The notes beneath the pieces were generated by a model. That model was given only the letters and a program-made list of their open reading frames with translations, did no database searches and had not been told where the DNA came from. 64,000 nucleotides of DNA from Planctomycetota bacterium (GTDB lineage Bacteria; Planctomycetota; Planctomycetia; Pirellulales; UBA7805). The stretch spans positions 62,001 through 126,000 of the forward strand of contig QQVP01000121.1 in assembly GCA_003389215.1 (NCBI GenBank). Reading direction: 5' to 3'. Positions 17,615 to 27,004 of this stretch are shown one piece after another. Each line of letters begins with the position of its first letter. The first letter of the stretch is position 1. Position numbers and translations under genes: made by a program.

Positions 17615-19099
17615 TCAGGCGATGATGTCGTGAATGACCTCGGCCTCTTTGACGCCGGTCAGCTTGCGATCGAGCCCGCCGTAGAAGTAGGTCAGCTTGT
17701 GATGGTCGAGGCCCATCAGGTGCAGGATCGTGGCGTGAAGGTCGCGAATATGGTGTCGATCGACGACCGCCTCGCCGCCGAACTCGTCGGTCTCGCCGTG
17801 TTGGTAGCCACCTTTGACGCCGCCCCCGGCCATCCAGTACATGAAGCCCTTCGGATTGTGATCGCGGCCGTTGAGCTTGTCCTGACTGACCGGCTGTCGG
17901 CCGAACTCGCCGCCCCAGATCACCAGCGTCTCTTCCAGAAGTCCCCGCTGCTTCAGGTCCGTCAGCAAGGCGTCGATCGGCTTGTCGATCTCGCAGGTGT
18001 GAATGTCGAGGTTCTCCTCCATGCCGTGATGGGCGTCCCAGTTCTGCTGCTGGTGGCCGCCGCCCGAGTAGATCTGCACGTAGCGGGTGCCACGCTCGAT
18101 CATGCGGCGGGCGATCAGACACTGGCGGCCGAAATGCGACGGGCCGATCGAAAGCTTGTGCGCGCCCTTAGGATCGAACAGGCCGTAGGCCTCGAGCGTC
18201 TTCTGCGACTCCGAAGCGAGGTCCATCGCCTCGGGCGCCGTTCGCTGCAGCTGGAAGGCAAGCTCGTAGCTGGCGATGCGGGCCGGCAACTCGGAGTAGC
18301 CGGGCCGATCGGCGAGATGCTCGGCATTGAGCGCGGCCAGCGTGTCGATGTGATCACGCTGCATCTGTCGCGTCATGCCACTGCGGGGCGAGAGATTGCG
18401 GATCGGATCGCCCTTCGAGTTGAAGCACGTTCCCTGGTACACCGCGGGCATGTATCCGGCACCCCAGTTGGGCGGACCGGAAACGGGACCGCCACGCGGG
18501 TCGAGCATCACGACATACGCGGGCAGGTCCTTGTTCTCTGTACCGAGCCCGTAGCCGAGCCACGAGCCGAGTGTGGGCGAGCCCTGAATGAACTCGCCGC
18601 TGTTGATCTGCAAGAGCGCCGTGCCGTGGGCGAAGGAGTCGCAGTAGAGACTCTTGACCAGGCAGAGCTCGTCCATGTGCTTGGCGATATTGGGAAAGGC
18701 ATCGCTGCACCACAGGCCCGACTCGCCGTGTTGCTTGAATTTGCGTTGGGAAGCCAACAGTCGCATCTTCTTCGTCACACCACGGCGCGACTCGATGTCG
18801 ATCTCTTCGCCGTCGCGCTTCTGCAACTCGGGCTTGTAGTCGAAGGTGTCCATCGACGACGGGCCGCCGTAGATGAACAGAAAGATGCAGCGTTTGGCCT
18901 TGGGAGCGAAGTGGGGCATCTTGGGCGCGAGCGGGTCGACGTAGCCGTCCAGCGGTGCCGGTTCGCCGTAGGCATGCTTGGCGAAGAAGCCATCTTCGGA
19001 CAAGAGCGAGGCGAGCGCAACGCCCCCAAAACCGGCTCCCAGCTCCCACACGAACTGGCGGCGACTCCCGCGACAACTACCTAAACTCTCGTGCGACAT
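17615..19099 (-). CDS. DUF1501 (sulfatase-like) protein with Tat-type leader
   Basis: Seen: 494 residues. A twin-arginine leader (SRRQFVWELGAGFGG, about 12-26) is followed by CIFLFIYGGPSSMDTFDYKPEL (start of the DUF1501 domain), then PRGGPVSGPPNWGAGYMPAVY, YSGGGHQQQNWDAHHG, LVIWGGEFGRQP, NGRDHNPKGF and late LHATILHLMGLDH. The Asp, His and Gly pattern resembles alkaline-phosphatase/sulfatase folds. Known: DUF1501 proteins are hugely amplified in planctomycetes and nearly always encoded beside PSCyt/DUF1549/DUF1553 proteins, as here (gap of 153 bases). Inferred: exported, probably acting with that partner on complex polysaccharide. Biochemical function of the family is not established. Confidence 0.92.
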   Translation of the reverse strand: MSHESLGSCRGSRRQFVWELGAGFGGVALASLLSEDGFFAKHAYGEPAPLDGYVDPLAPKMPHFAPKAKRCIFLFIYGGPSSMDTFDYKPELQKRDGEEIDIESRRGVTKKMRLLASQRKFKQHGESGLWCSDAFPNIAKHMDELCLVKSLYCDSFAHGTALLQINSGEFIQGSPTLGSWLGYGLGTENKDLPAYVVMLDPRGGPVSGPPNWGAGYMPAVYQGTCFNSKGDPIRNLSPRSGMTRQMQRDHIDTLAALNAEHLADRPGYSELPARIASYELAFQLQRTAPEAMDLASESQKTLEAYGLFDPKGAHKLSIGPSHFGRQCLIARRMIERGTRYVQIYSGGGHQQQNWDAHHGMEENLDIHTCEIDKPIDALLTDLKQRGLLEETLVIWGGEFGRQPVSQDKLNGRDHNPKGFMYWMAGGGVKGGYQHGETDEFGGEAVVDRHHIRDLHATILHLMGLDHHKLTYFYGGLDRKLTGVKEAEVIHDIIA

Positions 19100-19240
19100 T
19101 TCGTCCCTGTCCTCAATTGCGCCTGGGATTCTGGCGCGCCTGGGGTTTTGACGCGCCTGGAATTCTCGTTCCGCATCCGTGGCCTTCCGCCTGGCTGATC
19201 TTCAGGGCAGCCACCGCCGCCCGCCGATCAGGCCACCCAC

Positions 19241-19246
19241 ATTCTA
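19241..19246 (-). promoter_or_regulatory. Possible internal -10 box before the DUF1501 gene
   Basis: TAGAAT on the minus strand lies in the 153-base gap between the PSCyt gene and the DUF1501 gene. It could give the second gene an independent start; no clear -35 is seen. Confidence 0.25.
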
Positions 19247-19252
19247 GTCTCG

Positions 19253-22200
19253 TCAATCGATGTAGAGAAACTCGTTCAAATTCAAAATCATGTTGCACAT
19301 GGCCACCAGGGCGCGCCGCTCAGGCGTCAGCCCGGCCCGTTCGTCGCCCGCGGGAGGCCGGAAATCGGCCCGCCATTGCTGGCCTTCGCCCCGAGCCACC
19401 AGATCGGTGAAGCGGGCTTCGCCCCCGGTCCGCAGGGCGACACGCCCGCGGGGCAGCGGCTTGGCGTCGTAGTGATCGATCAGCGGCTGCTCGCCCCCGT
19501 CGACGTACACGCGGATATGCCCCCCGTCGAGCCGCACCCGCACATGGTGCCACTCGTTCGCCTTAATGTCGTAGGGCACATCGACGATCGGTTGAAAATC
19601 GTCTTCGTGCTTGGCCAGCCGCACGTAGCCCGCGCGGGCATTGATGGCCACCTCGTACCCACGGAACGTGTCGGTACCGCGGCGGGGGCTGGTAACACGG
19701 AAGAGCACTTCGGCATCGTATTCGTCACTCGACATCAAGCGGGCTTCGACTTCGCCGTTGGCAAACGTCGGTTGCAACCAGACCGCGTACTGATAGCCGT
19801 CGGTCTTGGCACCATAGCTGCCGTCTTCGTAGGCAGTCCAGTCGCCGCCGTAGTAATGCCAATCGGGCAGGCGGGCCAGCACATCGCCCATGTCGCCTTG
19901 GTAGGTAGCGGCGTCGACCTGGCTTCCGTTGGCGTCGACGCGAAGCGTGTCGAACGTGAGAGCCGCCCCCCAGGTACGGAGCCCGACGTGGCCCGGCGCC
20001 GTGAACGGCTGATCGTCCTTGGCCTCGAGCAGCGGCTTGCTGCTTCCGTCGAGCCAGGCACGAAGTTGTGAACCGGTCAGCTCCAGTTTAAGGTCGTACC
20101 AGCGCGAGTCGACCAGGTTCACCGGCACCTCGGCGAGCGTTGTTACCTCGCGTCCGTGTCGTCGCAGCGCCGCGCGGTTCTTCTGCAGATCGAGGTACAG
20201 CTCGTAGCCTTGGAACAATTCGCCATCGGCGTTGGCGCGAGCCACCAGGGCGACGAAGTGGGAATTGCGATGGGGATAGACACGCGTCGTCACCGTCGCG
20301 TCTGCGAACTTTACGGGATCCCAAAGGGCAAACGGCCCCCGCTCATACTGAATCCAGTGGATGCTATCGCCACGGCCCGGCCAGTCGCCGATGTAGTAGG
20401 ACCAGCCGACGCGCGGTCCGGCCAAAAACTCCGTCGAGCGGGCCCCGGCCAGATACGACTTGTGCAAGGCGGAGGGAAGTCGGGGTTCGATCGTCGGCGC
20501 GACCTTGACCCGATGGAAGGCCGCCCGCTGGCGGCTCACATAGTCGAGGATCGCCGCCACTTCGGCGGGCCGCGCTTCGCGAGCCAAGGCCAGCCGATAG
20601 GCGAGGCGAATCTGTTCGGCCGGGTCGTCGCCCACTTCACGCGTCAGCCGATCGGCCAGCGATTCGGCCTGCTCCTGCAAGAACTCGCTGTTCAGCAGGG
20701 CCAGCGCCTGCGGTGCCACAGTCGTCGAAACGCGACGGGCCACCGGTTTGTCGGTCGTGGGGAAATCGAAGGTGTCGAGCATGGGGATGCGAACGCTGCG
20801 CTTGATGAACGCATAGACGCTGCGGCGACTGCGCTCCTGGCGACTCGATCGTCCCCAGCCGCGCCCCGGCATCGACTGCCCGGCCAACACATCGGCCGTC
20901 AGGTTGGGGTAGAAACTGGGCCCGCCCATCCGCGAGTTGAGCGTGCCGTTGACGGCCAGCATCGAGTCGCGAATCGCTTCCGCCTCGAGACGGCGAAGAT
21001 TTTGTCGCCAGAGCAAGGTGTTTCCGGGATCGACCTCAACCGCTTTCGCGCTGTGAACGCGGGACGACTGCTGATAGGTGCTGGTGAGCATGATCAGCTT
21101 GTGCATGCGCTTGAGCCGCCAGCCACCGTCGACCAGTTCCGAGGCGAGCCAGTCGAGCAACTCGGGGTGCGAAGGCGGACTGCCGATCTTGCCGAAGTCG
21201 CTCGTCGTCTGCACGATTCCCTGGCCGAAGTGATAGTGCCAAAGTCGGTTGGCCATCACGCGGGCGGTAAGGGGATTCGTCTCATTTGCGATCCACTCGG
21301 CCAGCACCCGGCGGCGACCGCTTGTACGGGCAGTTTCCGGGCGCTCGGGGAAGCTCGGCTTCGTCGCTTCTTCCGACGCGCTCAGGACCAGCGGGAAGCG
21401 GGGCTCGACCTCCTTACCCATCGAGGCGGCCTGGCCTCGAATGGTGACGTTTGTCTTACGCGGCTCACGCCCATACTCGTGCACGGAAAGCGCCCGCGAA
21501 TGCCCGTCGGAGAGCTGGGTGAAGATGACCTCGTTCTTGGAGTCCTCATTCGGCTTGCGATAGTAGTTCACATTGCGAATGAAGGCGGTGAGCTGATAGT
21601 ACTCGTCGTTTGAGATGGGGTCGAACTTGTGCTCGTGGCACCGGGCGCAACCAATCGTCATGCCTAGAAACGCCGTGCCCGTGGTCGACAGCATATCGTC
21701 GAGACCGTCGTAGTAGGCCTGCAAGATCGTGTCGGGCTCGTCATCCCAGACGCCGAGGCGGTAGAACCCGGTGGCAATGATCGAGTCGTCGGTCACCTCA
21801 TCCAACTCGTCGCCGGCGAGTTGTTCGCGGACGAACTGGTCATACGGTTTGTCCTCGTTGAAGGCGCGAATCACGTAGTCGCGAAACCGCCAGGCGAAAG
21901 GCTTCTCGTCGTCGCGCTCGTAGCCGTTCGTCTGTGCGTAGCGAACCAGGTCGAGCCAGTGGCGGCCCCATCGCTCGCCATACTGCGGCATCGCGAGCAA
22001 ACGATCGACCACCTTCTCGAAGGCGTCAGGGGAATCGTCCTGCTCGAACGCCCGGACTTCTGCCAGCGTCGGCGGCAGTCCGATCAGATCGAAATAGGCC
22101 CGGCGAATCAACGCGCGCTTCGTCGCGGGCGGTGCCGGCTCGAGCCCCTGTTCGAGCTGTTTGCGGCGGATGAACGCGTCGACGTCGCTGGTTACCCAGT

Positions 22201-22798
22201 CGTCATCCTGCAGGTGGGGCACCGCGGGGCGCACGCGCGGTCGATAGGACCAGAACTGACGATCCTCCTCCGTGACATGGGGCTCATCCTCGCCGACGGA
22301 CGACCGCACCTTCCCCGCGTTGGGCCAGGGCGCGCCCATCTCGACCCAGCGAGTCAACAGAGCAATCTTGTCGTCGGAGAGCTGCGCGTCGGGCGGCATC
22401 TCCAGACCCTCGTAGAGGATCGCCTCGATCAGCGGGCTCTCGTCGGGCTGGTGCGGCACGACAGCCGGCCCGTAGCTCCCACCTTCGAGAATGGCCGCCA
22501 GAGAATCGAGCCGCAGTTCGCCCTTCTGCTTCTCTTCGCCGTGGCACTTGTAGCAGTGCTCGGCGAGCAGGGGGCGAATGTTGGTCTCGAAGAAGCGCAG
22601 CTCTTCCGGGTTGAACGCGGGAGTCTCGGCTTCTTCGGCAACCACCACACCCGCGACGAGCGACAAGGTCAGGCCAATCAGCCAGCGGGCAGCGAGCGTG
22701 GAGAAAGCCGGCCCAACCGAGCCGGCGGTACCGGCGTCGCGATCGGCAACGTAGCGAGGAACTCGGGGCGCTGAACTCATTTCGGCGGTTCGATCCAT
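19253..22798 (-). CDS. Planctomycete cytochrome c (PSCyt1)-DUF1549-DUF1553 protein with two C-terminal LamG-like domains
   Basis: Seen: 1181 residues from ATG at 22798 (an ATG at 22780 is also possible). A membrane/signal helix lies at about 37-54; a haem motif C-x2-C-H (HCYKCHGEE) at 82-86 opens PSCyt1. DUF1549 follows at about 170-380 (DVDAFIRRKQLE, RRAYFDLIGLPPT, RWGRHWLDLVRYAQT, GCARCHEHKFDP with a second CxxCH). DUF1553 spans about 490-740 (LAEWIANETNPLTARVMANR). The last 400 residues hold two concanavalin-like/LamG or DUF1080-like domains (WYDLKLELTGSQLRAWLDG; HHVRVRLDGGHIRVYVDGG). Known: PSCyt proteins are exported and of unknown enzymology. Inferred: carbohydrate binding by the C-terminal pair. 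The frame upstream of 22798 is ignored. Confidence 0.9.
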   Translation of the reverse strand: MDRTAEMSSAPRVPRYVADRDAGTAGSVGPAFSTLAARWLIGLTLSLVAGVVVAEEAETPAFNPEELRFFETNIRPLLAEHCYKCHGEEKQKGELRLDSLAAILEGGSYGPAVVPHQPDESPLIEAILYEGLEMPPDAQLSDDKIALLTRWVEMGAPWPNAGKVRSSVGEDEPHVTEEDRQFWSYRPRVRPAVPHLQDDDWVTSDVDAFIRRKQLEQGLEPAPPATKRALIRRAYFDLIGLPPTLAEVRAFEQDDSPDAFEKVVDRLLAMPQYGERWGRHWLDLVRYAQTNGYERDDEKPFAWRFRDYVIRAFNEDKPYDQFVREQLAGDELDEVTDDSIIATGFYRLGVWDDEPDTILQAYYDGLDDMLSTTGTAFLGMTIGCARCHEHKFDPISNDEYYQLTAFIRNVNYYRKPNEDSKNEVIFTQLSDGHSRALSVHEYGREPRKTNVTIRGQAASMGKEVEPRFPLVLSASEEATKPSFPERPETARTSGRRRVLAEWIANETNPLTARVMANRLWHYHFGQGIVQTTSDFGKIGSPPSHPELLDWLASELVDGGWRLKRMHKLIMLTSTYQQSSRVHSAKAVEVDPGNTLLWRQNLRRLEAEAIRDSMLAVNGTLNSRMGGPSFYPNLTADVLAGQSMPGRGWGRSSRQERSRRSVYAFIKRSVRIPMLDTFDFPTTDKPVARRVSTTVAPQALALLNSEFLQEQAESLADRLTREVGDDPAEQIRLAYRLALAREARPAEVAAILDYVSRQRAAFHRVKVAPTIEPRLPSALHKSYLAGARSTEFLAGPRVGWSYYIGDWPGRGDSIHWIQYERGPFALWDPVKFADATVTTRVYPHRNSHFVALVARANADGELFQGYELYLDLQKNRAALRRHGREVTTLAEVPVNLVDSRWYDLKLELTGSQLRAWLDGSSKPLLEAKDDQPFTAPGHVGLRTWGAALTFDTLRVDANGSQVDAATYQGDMGDVLARLPDWHYYGGDWTAYEDGSYGAKTDGYQYAVWLQPTFANGEVEARLMSSDEYDAEVLFRVTSPRRGTDTFRGYEVAINARAGYVRLAKHEDDFQPIVDVPYDIKANEWHHVRVRLDGGHIRVYVDGGEQPLIDHYDAKPLPRGRVALRTGGEARFTDLVARGEGQQWRADFRPPAGDERAGLTPERRALVAMCNMILNLNEFLYID

Positions 22799-23415
22799 GG
22801 ATACTTGCCAGGGCCAGAGGTCATCGGCCAGGGCAAATGTCCATTTGCCAAGGGCCGAAACGCGGCCCAAGTTGGTGGGAAGCGGCCGCGGGAATGTGCA
22901 TTGGGGTGGGGGCACTCCTCGGGCAGCAACCTCAGGCCGGCAAAATCGAAGCCGGTGCGGTCCGCAACCGCGAGCTAGCAGGCCAGGAGTGAATAGCCGT
23001 ATCGTAGTGCATAAGCCGTCATGGGTCAAGGAGTTAAAGCGACCCCGATGAGCCGAGGGGCACGCCCTTGGGCACTGACTTCGAGTCACAAGACGCTCGC
23101 CAGCCTGGGGTTGAGCAACGCCCGTGGTCCCAGGCGAGTTGTGGGGCAGGAAAAGCGTCCGAGTGGAGTTACCCCCGGATCCGGCGTCCGCCGACGTCGA
23201 ATCCCGCCACGATCGCGCGCGGGGGCTCACAAGTCCTGTGGCCCGCCCGCGGCGGCGGATAACTTTCTATGCCGCCGCGGCATTGCAGGCTACATTAATC
23301 GCTGTGCCCACGTCTCGTGTTGCCCGGCGCGAATTCGAAACTCCGGCTGGGCCGTGGGCGTCCCGCAACTTGGATGTGGGCAGCTTGGAAACTGGCAGCA
23401 AGTGGGAGCATCTCG
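22799..23415 (+). other. 617-base divergent intergenic region with two palindromes
   Basis: Between the PSCyt gene and the PEP-CTERM gene. It holds an 8-bp inverted repeat with a 2-base centre at 22832-22849 (GGCAAATG/CATTTGCC), about 35 bases upstream of the PSCyt start, and a 7-bp inverted repeat with a 1-base centre at 23269-23283 (ATGCCGC/GCGGCAT), about 130 bases upstream of the PEP-CTERM start. Either may be an operator for a dimeric regulator. I see no convincing promoter, RNA gene or ORF here; a sigma-54 type -24/-12 site was looked for and not found. Confidence 0.4.
22832..22849. repeat. 18-bp palindrome upstream of the PSCyt gene
   Basis: GGCAAATG-TC-CATTTGCC is a perfect inverted repeat of eight base pairs. 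Its position 34-51 bases before the start codon at 22798 suits an operator or an mRNA leader hairpin. No partner regulator is visible in the window. Confidence 0.45.
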
Positions 23416-24879
23416 GTGAATTCTCGATTCCTCCTCGTCGTGGCCGTTCTGTCGTTGATGTTGGCGATCTCGCCGGAGCCTTCGGCCGCCGTTACGGTGA
23501 CGTTGCTCAACGACCCGATCGCGGATGGAATCTTCACGGAGGACGGAGTCACCGGCTACCAGTACTTCTACGACGTGACGTTTGACTTTGGCGGCGAAAT
23601 CAACTTCGTCCAGGCCGACGCTCAGGTGCACCTGGGCGGAACGATTGGCCCGGCCGGACCGGCCGGAGCCTTTAACGGGACGGAGTCGGCGTACTATCGC
23701 GAGGCGGCCACGGATGCTTCTCGGTTCGGCGTCTGGCAGGTTTGGTATCACTCGAGCGTCGGCCAGTCCTGCTCACTCTTCGGCTGCAATACGGACAAGG
23801 ACTTCAACTACCCCGCGGCAATCGGCGATGTCGGCGGCACGGTTTGGGATACGAACGTCGTCGATACCAACGGTGACTTCGGACCCGTCGGCGCTCCGCT
23901 GCCGTGGGCCCTGGCGAATCCGTTTCACGATCCGGCCGACTATCCGCAAGACACGGCGTTGATGGATCCCGGCGGGTCGCTCAGTCCCACGCTGGGACTT
24001 GCCTGGCGAAACCTGAGTTCGGTCGTGCAAGGCAACGGCTGGATTCCGGTCCTTTCGATGACGGTGCGTATCGTGCACCCGAACTCGCCCGGTTCAATGA
24101 ACTACTACCTGACGATGGACGCTTTCGGCTTTCCCAACGGTGGCGTCGTCACCGGACCAACGGGGCCGCCGGTCGAGGTCAATACGTGTGTCATTGGGGA
24201 CGCCGACTGCGACGGCGACGTCGACATCGGCGGCGACATTCTCCCCGCGTTTACCAACTTCACCGGCCCCGGTTCGTTCGGCAAGACGCGTCTCGAAGGA
24301 GACGTGCAAGGCAGCGTGACCGGCGCTACGACCGACCCCAATGGTCACGACTCGGATGTCGATGTGAGCGACTTGCTGACCATGTTTGGGGCCTTCACGG
24401 GTCCCCTGGACGAAGCGGGCGGTTTGGGCGCGCCCGCGGCGGCAGGTGATCCTGCGATTCCCGACTTGATTTACGACCCGGCTACCGGGGAGGTGATCCT
24501 CGACCCCGATGGAAGCTCCATCATCGGCTATTCGCTGCAGAACGCCACGAACGGTTTTCTGCCAGGAGCCCACACGCCGATTCTGGCCGGCGTCACGACG
24601 GCGCTGCCGTCCCAACTCGAAGAGGCGGCCTTGGCTGCCGGCTCCGGTTCGCTTGGCCCGGTGTTTCCCACCGGCCTCGACCTGGCAGGCCTTCAATCGC
24701 TGCTCACGGTGAATCAGGTGAGCCGTTCGCTGGGGACCCCACTGGTTCCTTTCGATCTCGTCGTGCTGGGCGGTTCGCCGGCCGTGCCCGAGCCGACGTC
24801 GCTCGTGTTGTGGCTGTGCGGCTCAATTGGTGTGGGACTGCTGACGAGATGGCGCCGCCGCCTGTCGCTTGCTGGCTGA
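23416..24879 (+). CDS. Secreted PEP-CTERM protein with dockerin-like calcium repeats
   Basis: Seen: 487 residues from GTG at 23416 with GGGAG seven bases upstream (23404-23408). The signal peptide is LLVVAVLSLMLAI with a cut near residue 25. A beta-rich domain follows to about 250. A dockerin-like/EF-hand pair comes next (GDADCDGDVDIGGDIL, about 260-275; HDSDVDVSDLLTMFGAF, about 316-332). The C-terminus is VPEP, a hydrophobic helix (LVLWLCGSIGVGLL) and TRWRRR, the PEP-CTERM sorting signal. Known: exosortase EpsH-type enzymes cut PEP-CTERM and anchor or release the protein. No exosortase is in the window. Inferred: surface or extracellular protein. A longer frame starting at 23317 lacks a ribosome site and a leader. 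Confidence 0.85.
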   Translation: MNSRFLLVVAVLSLMLAISPEPSAAVTVTLLNDPIADGIFTEDGVTGYQYFYDVTFDFGGEINFVQADAQVHLGGTIGPAGPAGAFNGTESAYYREAATDASRFGVWQVWYHSSVGQSCSLFGCNTDKDFNYPAAIGDVGGTVWDTNVVDTNGDFGPVGAPLPWALANPFHDPADYPQDTALMDPGGSLSPTLGLAWRNLSSVVQGNGWIPVLSMTVRIVHPNSPGSMNYYLTMDAFGFPNGGVVTGPTGPPVEVNTCVIGDADCDGDVDIGGDILPAFTNFTGPGSFGKTRLEGDVQGSVTGATTDPNGHDSDVDVSDLLTMFGAFTGPLDEAGGLGAPAAAGDPAIPDLIYDPATGEVILDPDGSSIIGYSLQNATNGFLPGAHTPILAGVTTALPSQLEEAALAAGSGSLGPVFPTGLDLAGLQSLLTVNQVSRSLGTPLVPFDLVVLGGSPAVPEPTSLVLWLCGSIGVGLLTRWRRRLSLAG

Positions 24880-24946
24880 TTCCCGCGTCGCGCGGCGTGT
24901 CGCATGCGTCGTTGTTCGCTGGACGCAGTCGGTTGCAACAAACCGC

Positions 24947-24975
24947 CTGACGGTCCGTCGCGAGCGTGGTATCAT
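24947..24975 (+). promoter_or_regulatory. Promoter predicted to give a leaderless mRNA
   Basis: CTGACG (24947-24952), a 17-base spacer and an extended -10 TGG-TATCAT (hexamer 24970-24975) fit sigma-70 consensus well. The expected start, about seven bases downstream, falls at 24982-24983, exactly at the ATG of the next gene (24983). No Shine-Dalgarno sequence precedes that ATG, which agrees with leaderless translation. Confidence 0.55.
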
Positions 24976-24982
24976 TGCGGTT

Positions 24983-27004
24983 ATGGCGCAAGCGAATAAA
25001 AACGAGCCGGCGGGTCGGCGCGGAGCGTCCACCCAAAAGTCGTCGGGGGGTTCTCCTGCGGGATGGATCGCGCCGGTCGTTGTGCTGGCGGTCGGACTGG
25101 GGGCCATCGCGTGGCAAAGCGGACTGCTGGGCGAGGCAGACCGACCCGCGGAGGAGGCGGACGGGAAGTCCGCGGACTCCGCAGCAAAGAACCCGCCTTC
25201 GCGACCTCAGTTGCTGACGGACTCGGCCGAGTTGCAACTCGTCCGCGTGCGCCCGCTCGCAGAGATCGACGACCCGTCGAGCGACGGTTGGAAGAGTGAA
25301 GACGTTCACCTCCGCCTCAAGAAGCAGCTGGCCAAGCTAGGGCGACTGCTCACCTCCCCGGAGCGTGCTACGCCCGAGGCGCTCGCGCCGCTGCTGACGA
25401 ATGACTTTCGTTGTGCCCCGTTGCGCCCTGGAGAATTGGTCGTCGACCTGGAGGACGCGGCCCTGATTGTGGAGCGCGGACGTTTTGGGGACGACGCCGC
25501 GGACGCCTTTCGCGGCGCCGAGGGCCTGGCCGCGGCCATCACGGGGTTGGTCGAACCGCTCGGATCGATCAGCGAGATGCGACATGAGTTCAAGGTGACT
25601 CGGGTCGAGGTGCATGAAGACGACGTCGGCGAGGACGACGTGGACGAGGACTCCGTGGAGACCGACCTGCGCTTGGCCCTTTCCGGACAAAATGACGATG
25701 GCTTCTTCGAGCAGCACGCCCATTGGGTCTGCGAGTGGAAGCAGCCCTCCGGTGCGAAGCCGAAGCTGCATTCCCTTCGCGTCACGCGGTTCGAACAGAC
25801 CCGCGCACGCGCGCCGGCTGCCTCTTTGTTCGTAGACGTCACCGACTCGGCTCTGCGCGACACCAAGAACTACCGTGAGCAGATTCTGCGCGGTGCAAAT
25901 CACCTGTTCGAGCGGATTCCCTTCCGCTCCATGCTCAACCTGTTCAGCATGCCGGGCATTGCCGTGGGCGATGTGAATGGCGACGGACTGGAAGACCTCT
26001 ATCTGTGCCAGGACCCGGGTCTTCCCAACCGGCTCTACTTGCAGAATCGCGACGGGACCGCGCGCGAGGTCTCGCGGCAGTGGGGCGTCGACTGGTTGGA
26101 AGATGCCCGCAGTGCCCTGCTGGTCGACCTGGACAACGACGGCGACCAAGACCTGGTCGTGGCGATGCACACGGCGCTTGTGCTGGCCGAGAACGACGCG
26201 CAGCAGACGTTCCGCGTGAAGACGGTGCTGACCCCGAGCGAGGACCCGACATCGCTCGTCGCGCTCGATTACGACATGGATGGGCGACTCGACCTCTACG
26301 TCTGCGCCTATCATCCCGACGAGCTGCTGCAGGAATCTGCTGGCGCGGCGCTGGGCGCGGCGCGGGAGCGCTTCGTCATTCACGACGCCAACGACGGCGC
26401 GGCGAACCGCCTGTTTCGTAACGTTTCCGAGGATGGCGGTCCCTGGAAGTTCGACGATGTCACGGTCGACGTGGGGCTCGACGTGAACAATCGCCGCTGG
26501 AGCTTCGCGGCCGCAGCCGAAGACTACGACAACGACGGCGACCTCGACCTTTACGTGGCCAACGACTACGGCCGTGACAATCTGTATCGGAACGACGTTG
26601 GCGAGGATGGCGGGCGGCATTTTGTCGACGTGAGCGATGCTGCCCAGATCGAAAACAGTGCCGGCGGCATGGCGGTGAGCTGGGGCGACTACGATCGCGA
26701 CGGCTGGGTCGATGCGTACGTCAGCAACATGTGGTCGTCGGCCGGCCATCGGGTGACCGCCCAGCGTCGCTTCAAGGAGGGCGTCGACGAGCGCATTCGG
26801 AAGCGATTTCGACACGTCGCCGAGGGCAACACCCTGATGCGCAACAACGGGAAGGGCGTGTTTGCGAATCGCACGCTCGAAGCCGGCGTCGAAATGGGAC
26901 GGTGGGCCTGGGCCAACCGCTTCTTCGACTTGAACAACGACGGCTGGCAAGACCTCGTCGTCGCCAACGGTTACATGACGACGGAGGACACGGGCGACTT
27001 GTGA
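24983..27004 (+). CDS. FG-GAP/VCBS-repeat protein, first part of a 1341-residue frame interrupted by UGA
   Basis: Seen: 673 residues from ATG at 24983 to a TGA at 27002-27004. A membrane anchor lies at about 28-45 (GWIAPVVVLAVGLGAIAW), a soluble region to about 300, then at least six VCBS/FG-GAP calcium repeats (GDVNGDGLEDL, VDLDNDGDQDLVV, LDYDMDGRLDLYV, EDYDNDGDLDLYV, GDYDRDGWVDAYV, FDLNNDGWQDLVV). The protein ends in the middle of the repeat array, at TTEDTGDL. The same frame continues without another stop to 29008 with another calcium repeat and the ASPIC/UnbV domain that normally closes this CRTAC1-like family. Inferred: the real product is the full-length protein, with UGA read as selenocysteine (residue 674) or, alternatively, a nonsense mutation. 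Confidence 0.85.
   Translation: MAQANKNEPAGRRGASTQKSSGGSPAGWIAPVVVLAVGLGAIAWQSGLLGEADRPAEEADGKSADSAAKNPPSRPQLLTDSAELQLVRVRPLAEIDDPSSDGWKSEDVHLRLKKQLAKLGRLLTSPERATPEALAPLLTNDFRCAPLRPGELVVDLEDAALIVERGRFGDDAADAFRGAEGLAAAITGLVEPLGSISEMRHEFKVTRVEVHEDDVGEDDVDEDSVETDLRLALSGQNDDGFFEQHAHWVCEWKQPSGAKPKLHSLRVTRFEQTRARAPAASLFVDVTDSALRDTKNYREQILRGANHLFERIPFRSMLNLFSMPGIAVGDVNGDGLEDLYLCQDPGLPNRLYLQNRDGTAREVSRQWGVDWLEDARSALLVDLDNDGDQDLVVAMHTALVLAENDAQQTFRVKTVLTPSEDPTSLVALDYDMDGRLDLYVCAYHPDELLQESAGAALGAARERFVIHDANDGAANRLFRNVSEDGGPWKFDDVTVDVGLDVNNRRWSFAAAAEDYDNDGDLDLYVANDYGRDNLYRNDVGEDGGRHFVDVSDAAQIENSAGGMAVSWGDYDRDGWVDAYVSNMWSSAGHRVTAQRRFKEGVDERIRKRFRHVAEGNTLMRNNGKGVFANRTLEAGVEMGRWAWANRFFDLNNDGWQDLVVANGYMTTEDTGDL

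Noticed and set aside
22799-23230. N-terminal extension of the PSCyt protein
   Set aside because: No homology, no signal peptide at its start; the membrane/signal segment comes only after 22798.
23317-23415. Longer start of the PEP-CTERM protein
   Set aside because: The signal peptide begins at the GTG at 23416, which has a good ribosome site.
23240-23420. Sigma-54 promoter before the PEP-CTERM gene, as known for some PEP-CTERM systems
   Set aside because: No TGGC-N8-TTGC pattern found at suitable distance.
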